This document shows, piece after piece, positions 8,880 to 16,638 of a DNA stretch of 64,000 nt. The translations under genes were made by a program, and so were the position numbers. Origin of the DNA: Sphingosinicella sp. LHD-64 (GTDB lineage: Bacteria; Pseudomonadota; Alphaproteobacteria; Sphingomonadales; Sphingomonadaceae); assembly GCF_031157375.1 (NCBI RefSeq), contig NZ_JAVIFV010000001.1:744001-808000 (forward strand), in the 5' to 3' direction. A model generated the notes under the pieces. It did not search any database. It was not told the origin of the DNA and saw only the letters and a list, made by a program, of their open reading frames with translations. Position 1 is the stretch's first letter, and every line of letters begins with the position of its first letter.

Positions 8880-8995
8880 TGCCGATGCGGATTGCCGGAC
8901 GGTCTCCGGCTGCGAACCCCTCCCCTTCGGACTCGTGACGCGCGGGATGTCCCGCGCGCCGCAAATGCGTCTGCCGGATGGTCCGGCAGGCGGGT
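8880..8995 (+). ncRNA. candidate L10 (rplJ) mRNA leader
   Basis: Upstream of rplJ lie successive hairpins: CCGGACGGTCTCCGG (about 8893-8907), GCGCGGGATGTCCCGCGC (8940-8957) and CTGCCGGATGGTCCGGCAG (8971-8989). Many bacteria have a leader here that binds the L10-L12 complex for autoregulation. The position and structure fit, but I could not match the L10-leader consensus base by base. Confidence 0.4.
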
Positions 8996-9010
8996 GTGAA
9001 GGAAGTAGCT

Positions 9011-9526
9011 ATGGATCGCGCTCAGAAGAAAGAAGCGGTCGCGGCGCTCAAGCAGACGTTCTCCGAGGCGAACGTGGTGGTCATCACCCGTAACCTCGGG
9101 CTGACGGTGGCCCAGTCCACCCAGCTTCGGATCAGGATGCGCGACACCGGGGCCAGCTACAAGGTCGCGAAGAACACGCTCGCCCTCATCGCCGTGGAAG
9201 GCACGCAATACGCGCCGATCAGCGACATGCTGACCGGCCCGACGGCGCTCGCCACCTCCACCGATCCCGTTGCTGCGGCCAAGGCCGTCGTCGAGTTCGC
9301 CAAGACGAACGACAAGCTCGAGATCGTCGGCGGCGCGATGGGCGAGACGCTCCTCGACGTGAACGGCGTGAAGGCGCTGGCCGAGCTTCCGTCGCTCGAT
9401 GAACTGCGTGCCAAGATCGTGGGCCTCATCCAGGCGCCTGCGACCAAGATCGCGCGGACCATCAACGAGCCGGCAAGCAAGCTGGCCCGCGTGCTCGGCG
9501 CTTATGCCGCCAAGGACGCCGCGTAA
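9011..9526 (+). CDS. rplJ: 50S ribosomal protein L10 (uL10)
   Basis: 171 aa, the usual length. The N-terminal rRNA-binding domain (MDRAQKKEAVAALKQTF to GASYKVAKNTL) and the C-terminal helix that binds L7/L12 dimers (residues about 135-171) are both present. It forms the base of the ribosomal stalk. GGAAGTAG precedes the ATG. rplL follows after 131 bases that contain a palindromic repeat. Confidence 0.96.
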   Translation: MDRAQKKEAVAALKQTFSEANVVVITRNLGLTVAQSTQLRIRMRDTGASYKVAKNTLALIAVEGTQYAPISDMLTGPTALATSTDPVAAAKAVVEFAKTNDKLEIVGGAMGETLLDVNGVKALAELPSLDELRAKIVGLIQAPATKIARTINEPASKLARVLGAYAAKDAA

Positions 9527-9544
9527 GAAGACCAACCAACCCAC

Positions 9545-9628
9545 CGTCATGCTGAACTTGTTTCAGCATCCAGCGACGAGCTTCCCAGGAGGCGGAGAAC
9601 TGGACCCTGAAACAAGTTCAGGGTGACG
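9545..9628. repeat. palindromic repeat between rplJ and rplL
   Basis: Long inverted arms, CGTCATGCTGAACTTGTTTC... and the matching ...GAAACAAGTTCAGGGTGACG, lie about 25 bases apart. It is a complete copy of a repeat with terminal CGTCAT/GTGACG ends. It lies inside the rplJL transcript and should fold into a stable stem there. Confidence 0.8.
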
Positions 9629-9657
9629 AAAACGAAGAGACGAAACGGAGACTTAAA

Positions 9658-10035
9658 ATGGCTGATATCAATTCCCTCGTCGAGAAGCTCAGCGAGCTGA
9701 CCGTCCTCGAAGCCGCCGACCTCGCGAAGGCGCTCGAAGAGAAGTGGGGCGTTTCCGCCGCCGCCGCGGTTGCGGTTGCCGGCCCGGCCGGTGGCGGCGC
9801 CGCCGCTCCGGCTGCCGAAGAGCAGACCGAGTTCGACGTGATCCTCACCGGCGACGGTGGCAAGAAGATCAACGTCATCAAGGAAGTCCGCGCGATCACC
9901 CAGCTCGGCCTGGGCGAAGCCAAGGCGCTGGTCGAGAGCGCCCCGAAGGCGATCAAGGAAGGCGTCAACAAGACCGAGGCCGAGGCGATCAAGAAGCAGA
10001 TCGAGGAAGCCGGCGGCACCGTCGAGCTCAAGTAA
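9658..10035 (+). CDS. rplL: 50S ribosomal protein L7/L12 (bL12)
   Basis: 125 aa. The N-terminal dimerisation domain (about residues 1-35), an Ala/Gly-rich flexible hinge (about 36-55) and the C-terminal factor-binding domain ([20 protein letters not shown] to the end) appear in order. The copies on the stalk recruit translation GTPases. The ATG is preceded by AACGGAGAC. In most relatives rpoB follows directly; here a terminator follows and rpoB is 23 kb away. Confidence 0.96.
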   Translation: MADINSLVEKLSELTVLEAADLAKALEEKWGVSAAAAVAVAGPAGGGAAAPAAEEQTEFDVILTGDGGKKINVIKEVRAITQLGLGEAKALVESAPKAIKEGVNKTEAEAIKKQIEEAGGTVELK

Positions 10036-10064
10036 CCGAGCAGCCCGCGAGGGCTGCGTAGAGT

Positions 10065-10143
10065 TATCCCGGCGAAAGCCGGGATCTCGGGGAGAAGGGC
10101 CGAGCCTTTCCGTCCTGAGATGCCAGCCTTCGCTGGCATGACG
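10065..10143. repeat. palindromic repeat downstream of rplL
   Basis: TATCCCGGCGAAAGCCGGGATC at one end and a GATGCCAGCCTTCGCTGGCATGACG type arm at the other form two hairpins. Between them a CCTTTCCG...TGAGAT core closely resembles the repeat embedded in mtaB near 56395-56520. It belongs to the CCCGGCGAAGGCCGGG family found in several gaps of this window. Confidence 0.75.
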
Positions 10144-10152
10144 AGCCAGAAC

Positions 10153-10187
10153 AAGGGCGGCGCCGCAAGGCGTCGCCCTTTTCGTTT
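10153..10187 (+). terminator. rho-independent terminator of rplJL
   Basis: A 12-bp stem, AAGGGCGGCGCC with GGCGTCGCCCTT, is closed by a GCAA tetraloop and followed by TTCGTTTC. It ends the rplJL transcript just before the convergent LysR gene. Confidence 0.85.
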
Positions 10188-11074
10188 CAGGCGCCGTCGA
10201 CGGCGAGCGCCAGCAGGCGGTCGGCGAGCTCGATCACGGCGGCGCGGGTTTCGCCGGCGCGGAGGCAGGCATAATGGCCGGCGGGATTGGGCTCGGCGCG
10301 GGGGGCCACATAAGCGAGCCGGCCAGCGGCGATCGCAGTTTCGGCGAACGGCGCACGCAGGAGCGCCACGCCGAGGCCGGCCTCTGCTGCGACCAGCACG
10401 GAATCATAGTCCTCGAAGCGGCGGTCCTGCCAGCGCGGGCGGTAGCGGATGCCGGCACCGGTCAGCCAGGCGCGCCAGTGGGAGACGTCGGAATCGTGCA
10501 GGAGCGGCCGGCGGAGCAATGCTTCGGGCGCGGCATCGCTGCCGAGTTCGGCCGCCAGGGCCGGAGCGGCGGCCGGCCGTAGCGTCTCGCCGAACAGCAA
10601 GCGGGCGTCGAGACCCTCCCACCAGCCGCGGCCGTAGCGGACGGCGAGATCGGCCTCCTGCGCGTCGAGATCGGTGGGGCGGTGGTCCATCAGCACCTCG
10701 ACATGGATGTCGCCGCGCTCCAGCCGGGCGAGCCGGGGCAGCAGCCAGAGCCGGGCGAAGGACGGGACGACGGCGAGACGCACCGTCGGCCGGCCGCGGC
10801 GCGGGCGCCACTGGTCCGCGCTGCGCGACAGGGTACCGAGCGCCTGGCGGGCATCGGCCGCGAAGCGCTGTCCGGCAGGGGTGAGGCGGACCCCGCGGCC
10901 ATGACGGTCGAACAGGGATGTGCCGAGCCATGCCTCCAGCACCGCGATCCGGCGGCTGACCGAGCCATGGGTGATGCCGAGCATTTCGGCGGCGCCGGTG
11001 AACGAGCCCGCCTCCGCCGCGGCGAGCAGGGCATTGAGGCCGTCGAGCGGCGGGAGCGGATCTAAGTTGTGCAT
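10187..11074 (-). CDS. LysR-family transcriptional regulator
   Basis: 295 aa. The N-terminal winged helix (LNALLAAAEAGSFTGAAEML, then SVSRRIAVLEAWLG) and a GcvA-type substrate domain (DIHVEVLMDHRPTDLDAQEADLAVRYG region) are clear. ATG at 11074 is chosen; a GTG at 11083 would add three residues. A 15-bp palindrome covers the start. It is divergent from a TonB-dependent receptor gene and probably controls both. GcvA-like members respond to small metabolites; the inducer here is unknown. Confidence 0.9.
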   Translation of the reverse strand: MHNLDPLPPLDGLNALLAAAEAGSFTGAAEMLGITHGSVSRRIAVLEAWLGTSLFDRHGRGVRLTPAGQRFAADARQALGTLSRSADQWRPRRGRPTVRLAVVPSFARLWLLPRLARLERGDIHVEVLMDHRPTDLDAQEADLAVRYGRGWWEGLDARLLFGETLRPAAAPALAAELGSDAAPEALLRRPLLHDSDVSHWRAWLTGAGIRYRPRWQDRRFEDYDSVLVAAEAGLGVALLRAPFAETAIAAGRLAYVAPRAEPNPAGHYACLRAGETRAAVIELADRLLALAVDGA

Positions 11075-11083
11075 ATAGTGCAC
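11069..11083. promoter_or_regulatory. palindromic operator candidate between LysR and TonB receptor genes
   Basis: GTGCATATAGTGCAC is a GTGCA-N5-TGCAC inverted repeat covering the LysR start codon and facing the divergent receptor gene. LysR regulators bind T-N11-A dyads, which this fits. It suggests autorepression plus control of the receptor. Confidence 0.5.
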
Positions 11084-11129
11084 TGAAGGCCTTCAAACGG
11101 TGCGCTATGTCAAGAGTCCAGCCGCTGCC

Positions 11130-13070
11130 ATGTGTCTGGGAATGATCAATACGCGCGCCCTGTGTCGCCGCCTCTTGGCCTCTGCGTGTCTGGCTGTCGT
11201 TGCCACCCCCGCCCTCGCCCAGCGGGTGGACGAGAATGCCGTGTCCGACGCCGAGGACGCGTTCGGATCGAATATCGGTGGCGAGACGCTCGGCATCTAC
11301 AGCCCGTCGGACGTGCGCGGTTTCTCGCCGACCGATGCCGGCAATGTCCGGATCGAGGGGCTCTACATCGATCGCCAGACCGAGCTCACCAGCCGGCTGA
11401 TGGCGGGCAACCGGGTCCGGATCGGACCCTCGGCGCTCGGCTATGCCTTCCCTGCCCCTTCCGGCATCGCCGATTACCGTCTGCGCGCAGCGCAGGACGA
11501 AGCGGTGCTGAGCACGGCGGCCAAGGTCACCAGCTTCGGCGGCTGGGAGGTCGAGGCGGACAGCCTGCTGCCGCTCGATGGGCGACGGCTGGGCCTCGCC
11601 GCCGGCGCGGGATTCTACCGCAACCAGTTCCAGTTCCGGAACAGCAACGACGTGCTGTCGACCGCAGTGTCGCTGGTGTGGCGGCCGAACGACGCGACCG
11701 AGGTCAAGCCGTTCTGGAGCCGGATCCAGGTCGACGACGAGGAGGCCTATCCGATCGTGATCGGCGACGGGCGGAGCCTGCCGGACCAGATGACCCGCCG
11801 TCGTTTCCTCGGTCAGGACTGGGCCGACTTCGAGGTGGAGCGGGTGACCTATGGCGGGCTTGGGCGGACGCGGGTCGGCGGCTTCACGCTGCGGGCTGGC
11901 GCGTTCCGATCGGCGAACATCACTACCGAAGGCTATACGATCCTGCTCGACGCCGCGCCGCGCGGCACGCCGGCCGCGCGCACCGTGATTGCCAATCCGC
12001 GGCGCTCCAACGCCTCGACCAGCGGCGAGGTCAATCTCTCGCGCCAGTTCGGCATCGGGCGCAGCCGGCACGAGCTGCTGTTCGCCGTGCGGGCGCGGCG
12101 GCAGACGCGCTTCTATGGCGGCTCGGACCGCGCCGATCTCGGCCCGGCGCCGTTCGACGAGGAGCTGGCGGTGCCGCGCCCGGCCTTCGCCTTCTCCACG
12201 CGGACCGAGGACCGGGTGCGGCAATGGACCGCGGGGCTGGCCTGGCAGGGGCTGATCGAAGGCGTCGGCCAGCTGAGCCTCGGCATCCAGCGCAGTGACT
12301 ATCGCAAGAACGTGACGACGCCGACCGGCGCCCTGCCGGAATCGCGGGCACGGCCGTGGCTGTTCAACGCCGCGGCGGCGGTCGAGATCACCCCTGCCCT
12401 CGCCCTCTACGGCGGCATGACGCGCGGCCTCGAGGAGAGCGACGTCGCACCCGAGACGGCGGTCAACCGCGACGAGGCGCCGCCGGCGATCCGCACCCGC
12501 CAGATCGATGCGGGCGTGCGCTGGCGGCTGGGGCCGATGACGCTGATTGCGGGCGGCTTCGACATCGAGAAGCCCTATTACGGGCTGGACCGCGGCAACG
12601 TCTTCCGGCGGCTCGGCACCGTCACCCATCGTGGCGTCGAGGCGTCCTTGAGCGGTTCGCCGGTCGAGGGGCTGACCGTGGTTGCCGGCGGCGTGCTGCT
12701 CGACGCGCGATTGAGCGGCGACGAAGTCGCCGACGGCACGATCGGGCGGCGGCCGATCGGCACGCCGTCCCGTACCCTGATCGCCAATCTCGATTACCGC
12801 CTGCCGGAGTTTCCGGCGCTGTCGTTCGACCTTGCGGTCGAGCATGCGGGCCGGCGCTATGGCGACGCCGCCAACGACGTGCGGGTGCCGGCGCGGACCA
12901 TCGTCGACCTCGGCCTGCGCCACCGTTTCCAGCTCGGGCGGGTGCCGGCGGTGCTGCGGGTGCAGGCGACCAACCTGTTCAACACCTATGGCTGGGACGT
13001 CGAGGGCAACAACGCCTTCGTCTACATCCAGAGCCGGCAGGTCATCGCGCGACTTGCCATGGACATCTGA
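11130..13070 (+). CDS. TonB-dependent outer-membrane receptor
   Basis: About 646 aa. A cleavable signal peptide (LLASACLAVVATPALAQ) leads into a plug-like region (SPSDVRGFSPTDAGNVRIEGLYIDRQ) and a beta-barrel ending with a C-terminal aromatic/hydrophobic strand. It has TonB-receptor barrel features such as ATNLFNTYGWD near the end. The plug is short and no clear TonB box is seen. The start could be ATG 11130 or ATG 11142. It is divergent from a LysR regulator and followed after 39 bases by a DoxX-like gene. The transported substrate is not indicated. Confidence 0.85.
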   Translation: MCLGMINTRALCRRLLASACLAVVATPALAQRVDENAVSDAEDAFGSNIGGETLGIYSPSDVRGFSPTDAGNVRIEGLYIDRQTELTSRLMAGNRVRIGPSALGYAFPAPSGIADYRLRAAQDEAVLSTAAKVTSFGGWEVEADSLLPLDGRRLGLAAGAGFYRNQFQFRNSNDVLSTAVSLVWRPNDATEVKPFWSRIQVDDEEAYPIVIGDGRSLPDQMTRRRFLGQDWADFEVERVTYGGLGRTRVGGFTLRAGAFRSANITTEGYTILLDAAPRGTPAARTVIANPRRSNASTSGEVNLSRQFGIGRSRHELLFAVRARRQTRFYGGSDRADLGPAPFDEELAVPRPAFAFSTRTEDRVRQWTAGLAWQGLIEGVGQLSLGIQRSDYRKNVTTPTGALPESRARPWLFNAAAAVEITPALALYGGMTRGLEESDVAPETAVNRDEAPPAIRTRQIDAGVRWRLGPMTLIAGGFDIEKPYYGLDRGNVFRRLGTVTHRGVEASLSGSPVEGLTVVAGGVLLDARLSGDEVADGTIGRRPIGTPSRTLIANLDYRLPEFPALSFDLAVEHAGRRYGDAANDVRVPARTIVDLGLRHRFQLGRVPAVLRVQATNLFNTYGWDVEGNNAFVYIQSRQVIARLAMDI

Positions 13071-13109
13071 ACCCAGCAGGGTGTCGGCAGAATCGAAAGG
13101 GAGGAGCGG

Positions 13110-13508
13110 ATGACCACACCTTCGATGCTGTGGACCGGCCGGGTGCTGACCGGGCTGTTCGCCCTGTTCATGCTGGGCGCCTCGATCGCACCGAAGCTGC
13201 TGCGGCTGCCGGTCGCGGAGGAGACGATGGCTGAGCTGGGCTGGCCGGCCGGCTATGCCTTCATGATCGGGATCATCGAGCTCACCTGCCTCGTCCTCTA
13301 CCTCATCCCGCGCACCGCCGTCTTCGGCGCGGTGCTGATGATGGCCCTGCTCGGCGGCGCGATGGCGACCCAGATCCGCGCCGAAAGCCCGCTCTTCAGC
13401 CACATCCTCTTCAGCCTCTATCTCGGCCTCTTCATGTGGGGCGGCCTGTGGCTGCGCGATGCGAGGGTCCGGGCGCTGTTTCCGCTGCGGCGGGAGGGGG
13501 GTGACTAG
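13110..13508 (+). CDS. DoxX-like family membrane protein
   Basis: 132 aa with four predicted transmembrane helices. The ELGWPAGYAFMIGIIELTCLVLYLIPRTAVFGAVLM region matches the DoxX-like family. Members are small inner-membrane proteins of mostly unknown role, some linked to redox or respiratory functions. GGGAGGAGCGG precedes the ATG. It lies 39 bases after the TonB receptor on the same strand, so it may be co-transcribed. Its stop codon overlaps that of a convergent small gene. Confidence 0.8.
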   Translation: MTTPSMLWTGRVLTGLFALFMLGASIAPKLLRLPVAEETMAELGWPAGYAFMIGIIELTCLVLYLIPRTAVFGAVLMMALLGGAMATQIRAESPLFSHILFSLYLGLFMWGGLWLRDARVRALFPLRREGGD

Positions 13509-13765
13509 GATCGAACCTCCTCGCCCGCTGCGTATCGCGGCAAATCAGCGACCGCGTCGTCGAAGGCTTGTCGTATCTCAGTTTGGCTGAAGCCTTGATC
13601 CCAAAGCTCCGTCATCAGATGCTTCATGACGCTCGGCAAAAGCGGAAGATCTGGCCAAGGGTTGCTCTGATGCAACTCCTTAAGGGCTAGGCCGAATTGG
13701 TAGACCGCGTCCATCGATCGATCTTGCCATTGATCCGCATGGTTTGGTTCGTTCTCGTCGCCCAT
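13505..13765 (-). CDS. hypothetical small protein
   Basis: 86 aa, not recognised. The sequence is soluble, acidic at both ends, with a helical centre (MDAVYQFGLALKELHQSNPWPDLP) and a second helix (SQTEIRQAFDDAVADLPRYA). Codon usage is less G+C rich than the neighbours, which may mean recent acquisition. ATG 13765 is preferred; an in-frame extension to 13801 is possible. The stop overlaps the stop of the convergent DoxX-like gene. Confidence 0.55.
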   Translation of the reverse strand: MGDENEPNHADQWQDRSMDAVYQFGLALKELHQSNPWPDLPLLPSVMKHLMTELWDQGFSQTEIRQAFDDAVADLPRYAAGEEVRS

Positions 13766-13816
13766 ACAACGAAGTGTGCCGCCGAAGGCGGTTGTCCGCA
13801 ACGGTCTAAGGCCGCT

Positions 13817-14620
13817 TCATTGCGGATCGCGATAGTAGACGAGCTGGTGGCTGGTCGCGAGGAGGCGGCCGTCGGCGGTCCAGAGTTCGGCGGACTGGTC
13901 GTGGAAGCCGCGATCGAAGATGCGAGCGTCGGCGAGGCCGAGCACAGGCGCCGCGCCGGCCGCAGCCAGATCGTCGTCGGTCGCATGGAAATACGCCGTC
14001 ATGGTGATCGTGCCGAACGGGACCATGCGGCGGCGGACGTGGATGATGCGGCCGAAGAAGATGTCACAGAGCGCCGCGAGGCCGGGGAAGTCGAGTGGGC
14101 GAGGCGGATCGTTCACGATCCAGAGCAGCGAGCGGGCCGGACCGGGCACCTCGGCCGTTTCGGGACCGCCCTCGGCGAAGCGCATGTCGAAGCGCTCGAC
14201 CCATCCGGAAAAGCCGCCGGCGAAGCGCGACAGTGTCTCGAACGGCGGCGCGATGGGCGGGGTCGCGGGGCGGTGGGCGAAGGTTTCCGGGCGGGCGCCG
14301 AACAAAGCGGTGCCGGTGGCGGCGATGGTGCCGTCGGCCTGGACAAGCTCCATCGTCCAGTGCTGGGTGGAGCGGTTGGTCCGCGCCGGACGGGCGGCGA
14401 TGGTGAAGGCGCCCTTCGCCAGCGTGGCGCAGAAGTTGACGGTGAGCGCCACGGGCTGACCCTCGCGCGCCGGATGATCCAGCGCGGCGCGCAGCAGCAA
14501 TGCGGCGATGGTGCCGCCGAACGGGCCGACCATGTTCCAGTAGGCCTCGCTGGTCGCGCCCTGCCAGCGGTCTTCGCCGAGCCATTCGAGCGCGATCGAG
14601 TCATCGAAAGGGTGCGACAT
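13817..14620 (-). CDS. thioesterase family protein (double hotdog, TesB-like)
   Basis: 267 aa. The N-terminal half (WNMVGPFGGTIAALLLRAAL) and the C-terminal half (HDQSAELWTADGRLLATSHQLVYYRD) match the two hotdog folds of TesB-like acyl-CoA thioesterases. The final AELWTADGRLLATSHQL segment is the typical end motif. Such enzymes hydrolyse acyl-CoA to free acid and CoA; the chain length here is unknown. ATG 14620 follows AAGGAGAC. It is divergent from the methionine operon. Confidence 0.85.
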   Translation of the reverse strand: MSHPFDDSIALEWLGEDRWQGATSEAYWNMVGPFGGTIAALLLRAALDHPAREGQPVALTVNFCATLAKGAFTIAARPARTNRSTQHWTMELVQADGTIAATGTALFGARPETFAHRPATPPIAPPFETLSRFAGGFSGWVERFDMRFAEGGPETAEVPGPARSLLWIVNDPPRPLDFPGLAALCDIFFGRIIHVRRRMVPFGTITMTAYFHATDDDLAAAGAAPVLGLADARIFDRGFHDQSAELWTADGRLLATSHQLVYYRDPQ

Positions 14621-14694
14621 GCATGTCTCCTTACGCCATCACGCTAGAGCCTGACCGTCCCGGCGCCAATGCGGTGGCAGGTCATGAACCCACC

Positions 14695-14723
14695 TTGACG
14701 GCCGGAGCCTCTCGCCGTTAAGG
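14695..14723 (+). promoter_or_regulatory. putative promoter of the methionine operon
   Basis: TTGACG at 14695-14700 and TTAAGG at 14718-14723 with a 17-base spacer, about 45 bases before the structured leader. The -10 match is modest. Confidence 0.35.
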
Positions 14724-14768
14724 AGCTGGTCATCGGATTGCTGTATTTCGCGAGGAACGAAGCAATTC

Positions 14769-14853
14769 GTGCATCAAGAGTGGGCCCTTGGCCCACGCCA
14801 ACCTGCCCTCCCGGGCAAGGTGGCGGTCCCGAAGACGGGACGATGCGGCCGGA
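14769..14853 (+). ncRNA. candidate SAM riboswitch (SAM-I/SAM-IV clan-like) before the methionine operon
   Basis: P1 pairs GCATC (14771-14775) with GATGC (14842-14846) and encloses three hairpins. P2 is GTGGGCC/GGCCCAC (14780-14796). P3 is GCCA-A-CCTGCCC / GGGCA-A-GGTGGC (14797-14824). P4 is GTCCCG-AAGA-CGGGAC (14826-14841). The ATCAAGAG after P1 and the ACCTGCCC...GGGCAAGGTG of P3 are the hallmark S-box sequence pieces, though P2 is shorter than in classic SAM-I. The P3 loop (TCCC) could pair with GGA just after P1, as in SAM-IV-type pseudoknots. The downstream genes make homoserine and cystathionine, as expected for SAM control. Confidence 0.6.
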
Positions 14854-14913
14854 CCGGCAAGTATACGGGGTCTTTCGGCTGTGTCGTCCTTCGAGAGTGA
14901 AGAAGGATTGGTC

Positions 14914-16638
14914 ATGCAGCTGTCGGTGGTCCCCAAGGCCGAACCCGCCCTCAAAGCAGAGGTTGTCGCCACGCCAAGCGCCGCGCTCGCGCCGGTCGCG
15001 GTGCTGAAGTTCGGCAGCTCGGTGCTGCGGACGGTCGACGACCTGCCGCGCGTCGCGGGCGAGATCTACCGGCAGCGGCGCGCGGGCTTCCGGCTCGTCG
15101 TCATCGTCTCGGCATTGGCGGGAGAGACCGACGCCCTGTTCGCGCAGGCCGGCAAGGTGGCGGGCGGTGTCGACTGCGCCGGGATCGCCGAGCTGGTGTC
15201 GCTGGGCGAGGAGCGGACCGCCGCCCTGCTGCGCATCGCCTGCGACCGGATCGGGCTTCCAGCGGACATCTGCCGGCCCGAGGGACTGGGGTTGAAGACC
15301 GAAGGCGATCAGCTCAGCGCCCATCCGATCGCGCTGGAGGGCGACGTGCTGCGCGCGAAGCTCGCGGCCACGGGCGTGGTGATCGCGCCGGGCTTCGTCG
15401 GCACCGATGCCGACGGACGGCGGGCGCTGCTCGGCCGGGGCGGATCGGACCTTTCCGCCGTCTTCCTCGCCGGCGCGCTCGGCGCGGACCGCGTGCGGCT
15501 CTACAAGGACGTGAACGGCGTCTACGACCGCGATCCGTCGGTGCTGAAAGACCCCAAACGCTTCGCCGAGATCAGCTGGCACGATGCGGCCAAGGTCGCC
15601 GGCAAGCTGATCCAGCCGCAGGCGATCGACCATGCCGCCCATCACGGCCTCCCGATCGAGGTCGCCGAGATCGGCGGCGCCTCCCCCACCCATGTCGGCG
15701 CCTGTACCGGCGCGGCGGTGCCGGTCGCGGCCCGCCGCCCCTTGCGCATCGCGCTCGCCGGCTACGGCGTGGTCGGCCAGGCGCTCGCCGCCCGGCTCGC
15801 GAACGAGCCCGGCTTCGAGATCGTGTCGATCCTGGTCCGCGACCTCGGCCGCACCCGCGCCGTTTTGCCCCCCTGCGCCCTCACCGACCAGCCCGACGCC
15901 TTCGTCCGGATCGGGGCCGACATCCTCGTCGACGCCCTCTCCTGCGACGCCACCGGGGAAGCCCTGAGCCGCGTCCTGCTTGGCAGCGGCTCCCATGTCG
16001 TCAGCGCCAGCAAGCGCGTCATCGCCCGATCGGGCCGGCCGCTTGCCGCGCTCGCCGAGGTCAATGGCGGATCGCTGCGCTACTCCGCCGCGGTCGGCGG
16101 CGCCGCGCCGGTGCTGGAAACCGTCGCCGAGGCGCGCCGCGCAGGCGAGATCGCCGAGGTGACCGCTATCCTCAACGGCACCGTCAACTTCATCCTCGAC
16201 CGGCTCGCCGCCGGCACCGATTTCGAGACCGCGCTGGACGAGGCGCGCGCCGCGGGCTTCGCCGAGGAAGACAGCAGCTGCGACCTCGAAGGCGCCGACG
16301 CGGCCGCCAAGCTGCGGCTGATCGCGGCCGAGGCGTTCGGGGTCGACCCTGTTTCGGTGGAGGTCGCGACCGAGGCGCTCGACGGCGCGGCGGCCGAACG
16401 CATCCGGGGGACGCGCTGGCTCCAGGTCGCGCGGCTGACCCAAAGCGGCGCCGAGGTGGCGCTGCGGCCGGCCGGCGAAACCGATCTCCCCGCCCTGCCC
16501 GGCGAATGGAACGGCGCCCGCATCACCCTGACCGACGGCTTCGCCTTCGACTGCGTCGGGCGCGGCGCCGGCGGGGCGGCGACCGCCGAGGCGATCGTCG
16601 CCGACCTGTTCGAGATCCACGAGGCGGCGGCATGCTGA
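14914..16638 (+). CDS. bifunctional aspartokinase-homoserine dehydrogenase fusion without ACT domains
   Basis: 574 aa. The N-terminal aspartate kinase domain (about residues 28-270) has the KFGSS phosphate motif (32-36), GRGGSDLSA (174-182) and KDVNGVYDRDP (198-208). The homoserine dehydrogenase follows directly (about 277-574) with the Rossmann motif GYGVVG, then SASKRVIA, ILNGTVNFIL and a GFAEEDSSCDLEGADAA substrate-site region. E. coli ThrA/MetL carry a regulatory ACT-type domain between the two; here there is no room for one, so allosteric feedback is unlikely. AGAAGGA precedes ATG 14914. The end overlaps metX. It should convert aspartate to aspartyl phosphate and the semialdehyde to homoserine for methionine synthesis. 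Confidence 0.85.
   Translation: MQLSVVPKAEPALKAEVVATPSAALAPVAVLKFGSSVLRTVDDLPRVAGEIYRQRRAGFRLVVIVSALAGETDALFAQAGKVAGGVDCAGIAELVSLGEERTAALLRIACDRIGLPADICRPEGLGLKTEGDQLSAHPIALEGDVLRAKLAATGVVIAPGFVGTDADGRRALLGRGGSDLSAVFLAGALGADRVRLYKDVNGVYDRDPSVLKDPKRFAEISWHDAAKVAGKLIQPQAIDHAAHHGLPIEVAEIGGASPTHVGACTGAAVPVAARRPLRIALAGYGVVGQALAARLANEPGFEIVSILVRDLGRTRAVLPPCALTDQPDAFVRIGADILVDALSCDATGEALSRVLLGSGSHVVSASKRVIARSGRPLAALAEVNGGSLRYSAAVGGAAPVLETVAEARRAGEIAEVTAILNGTVNFILDRLAAGTDFETALDEARAAGFAEEDSSCDLEGADAAAKLRLIAAEAFGVDPVSVEVATEALDGAAAERIRGTRWLQVARLTQSGAEVALRPAGETDLPALPGEWNGARITLTDGFAFDCVGRGAGGAATAEAIVADLFEIHEAAAC

Noticed and set aside
10404-13403. 999-codon minus-strand open frame across the LysR and TonB receptor genes
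   Set aside because: Only its end repeats a shifted LysR frame; the rest is antisense to the receptor and looks random.
13495-13520. GGAGGTTCGATCC on the minus strand, like a tRNA T-arm
   Set aside because: It is the coding end of the small hypothetical gene; no other tRNA arms are found around it.
14769-14853. SAM-II (metA-type) riboswitch
   Set aside because: The H-type pseudoknot arrangement of SAM-II is not seen; the multi-helix junction fits the SAM-I/IV clan better.
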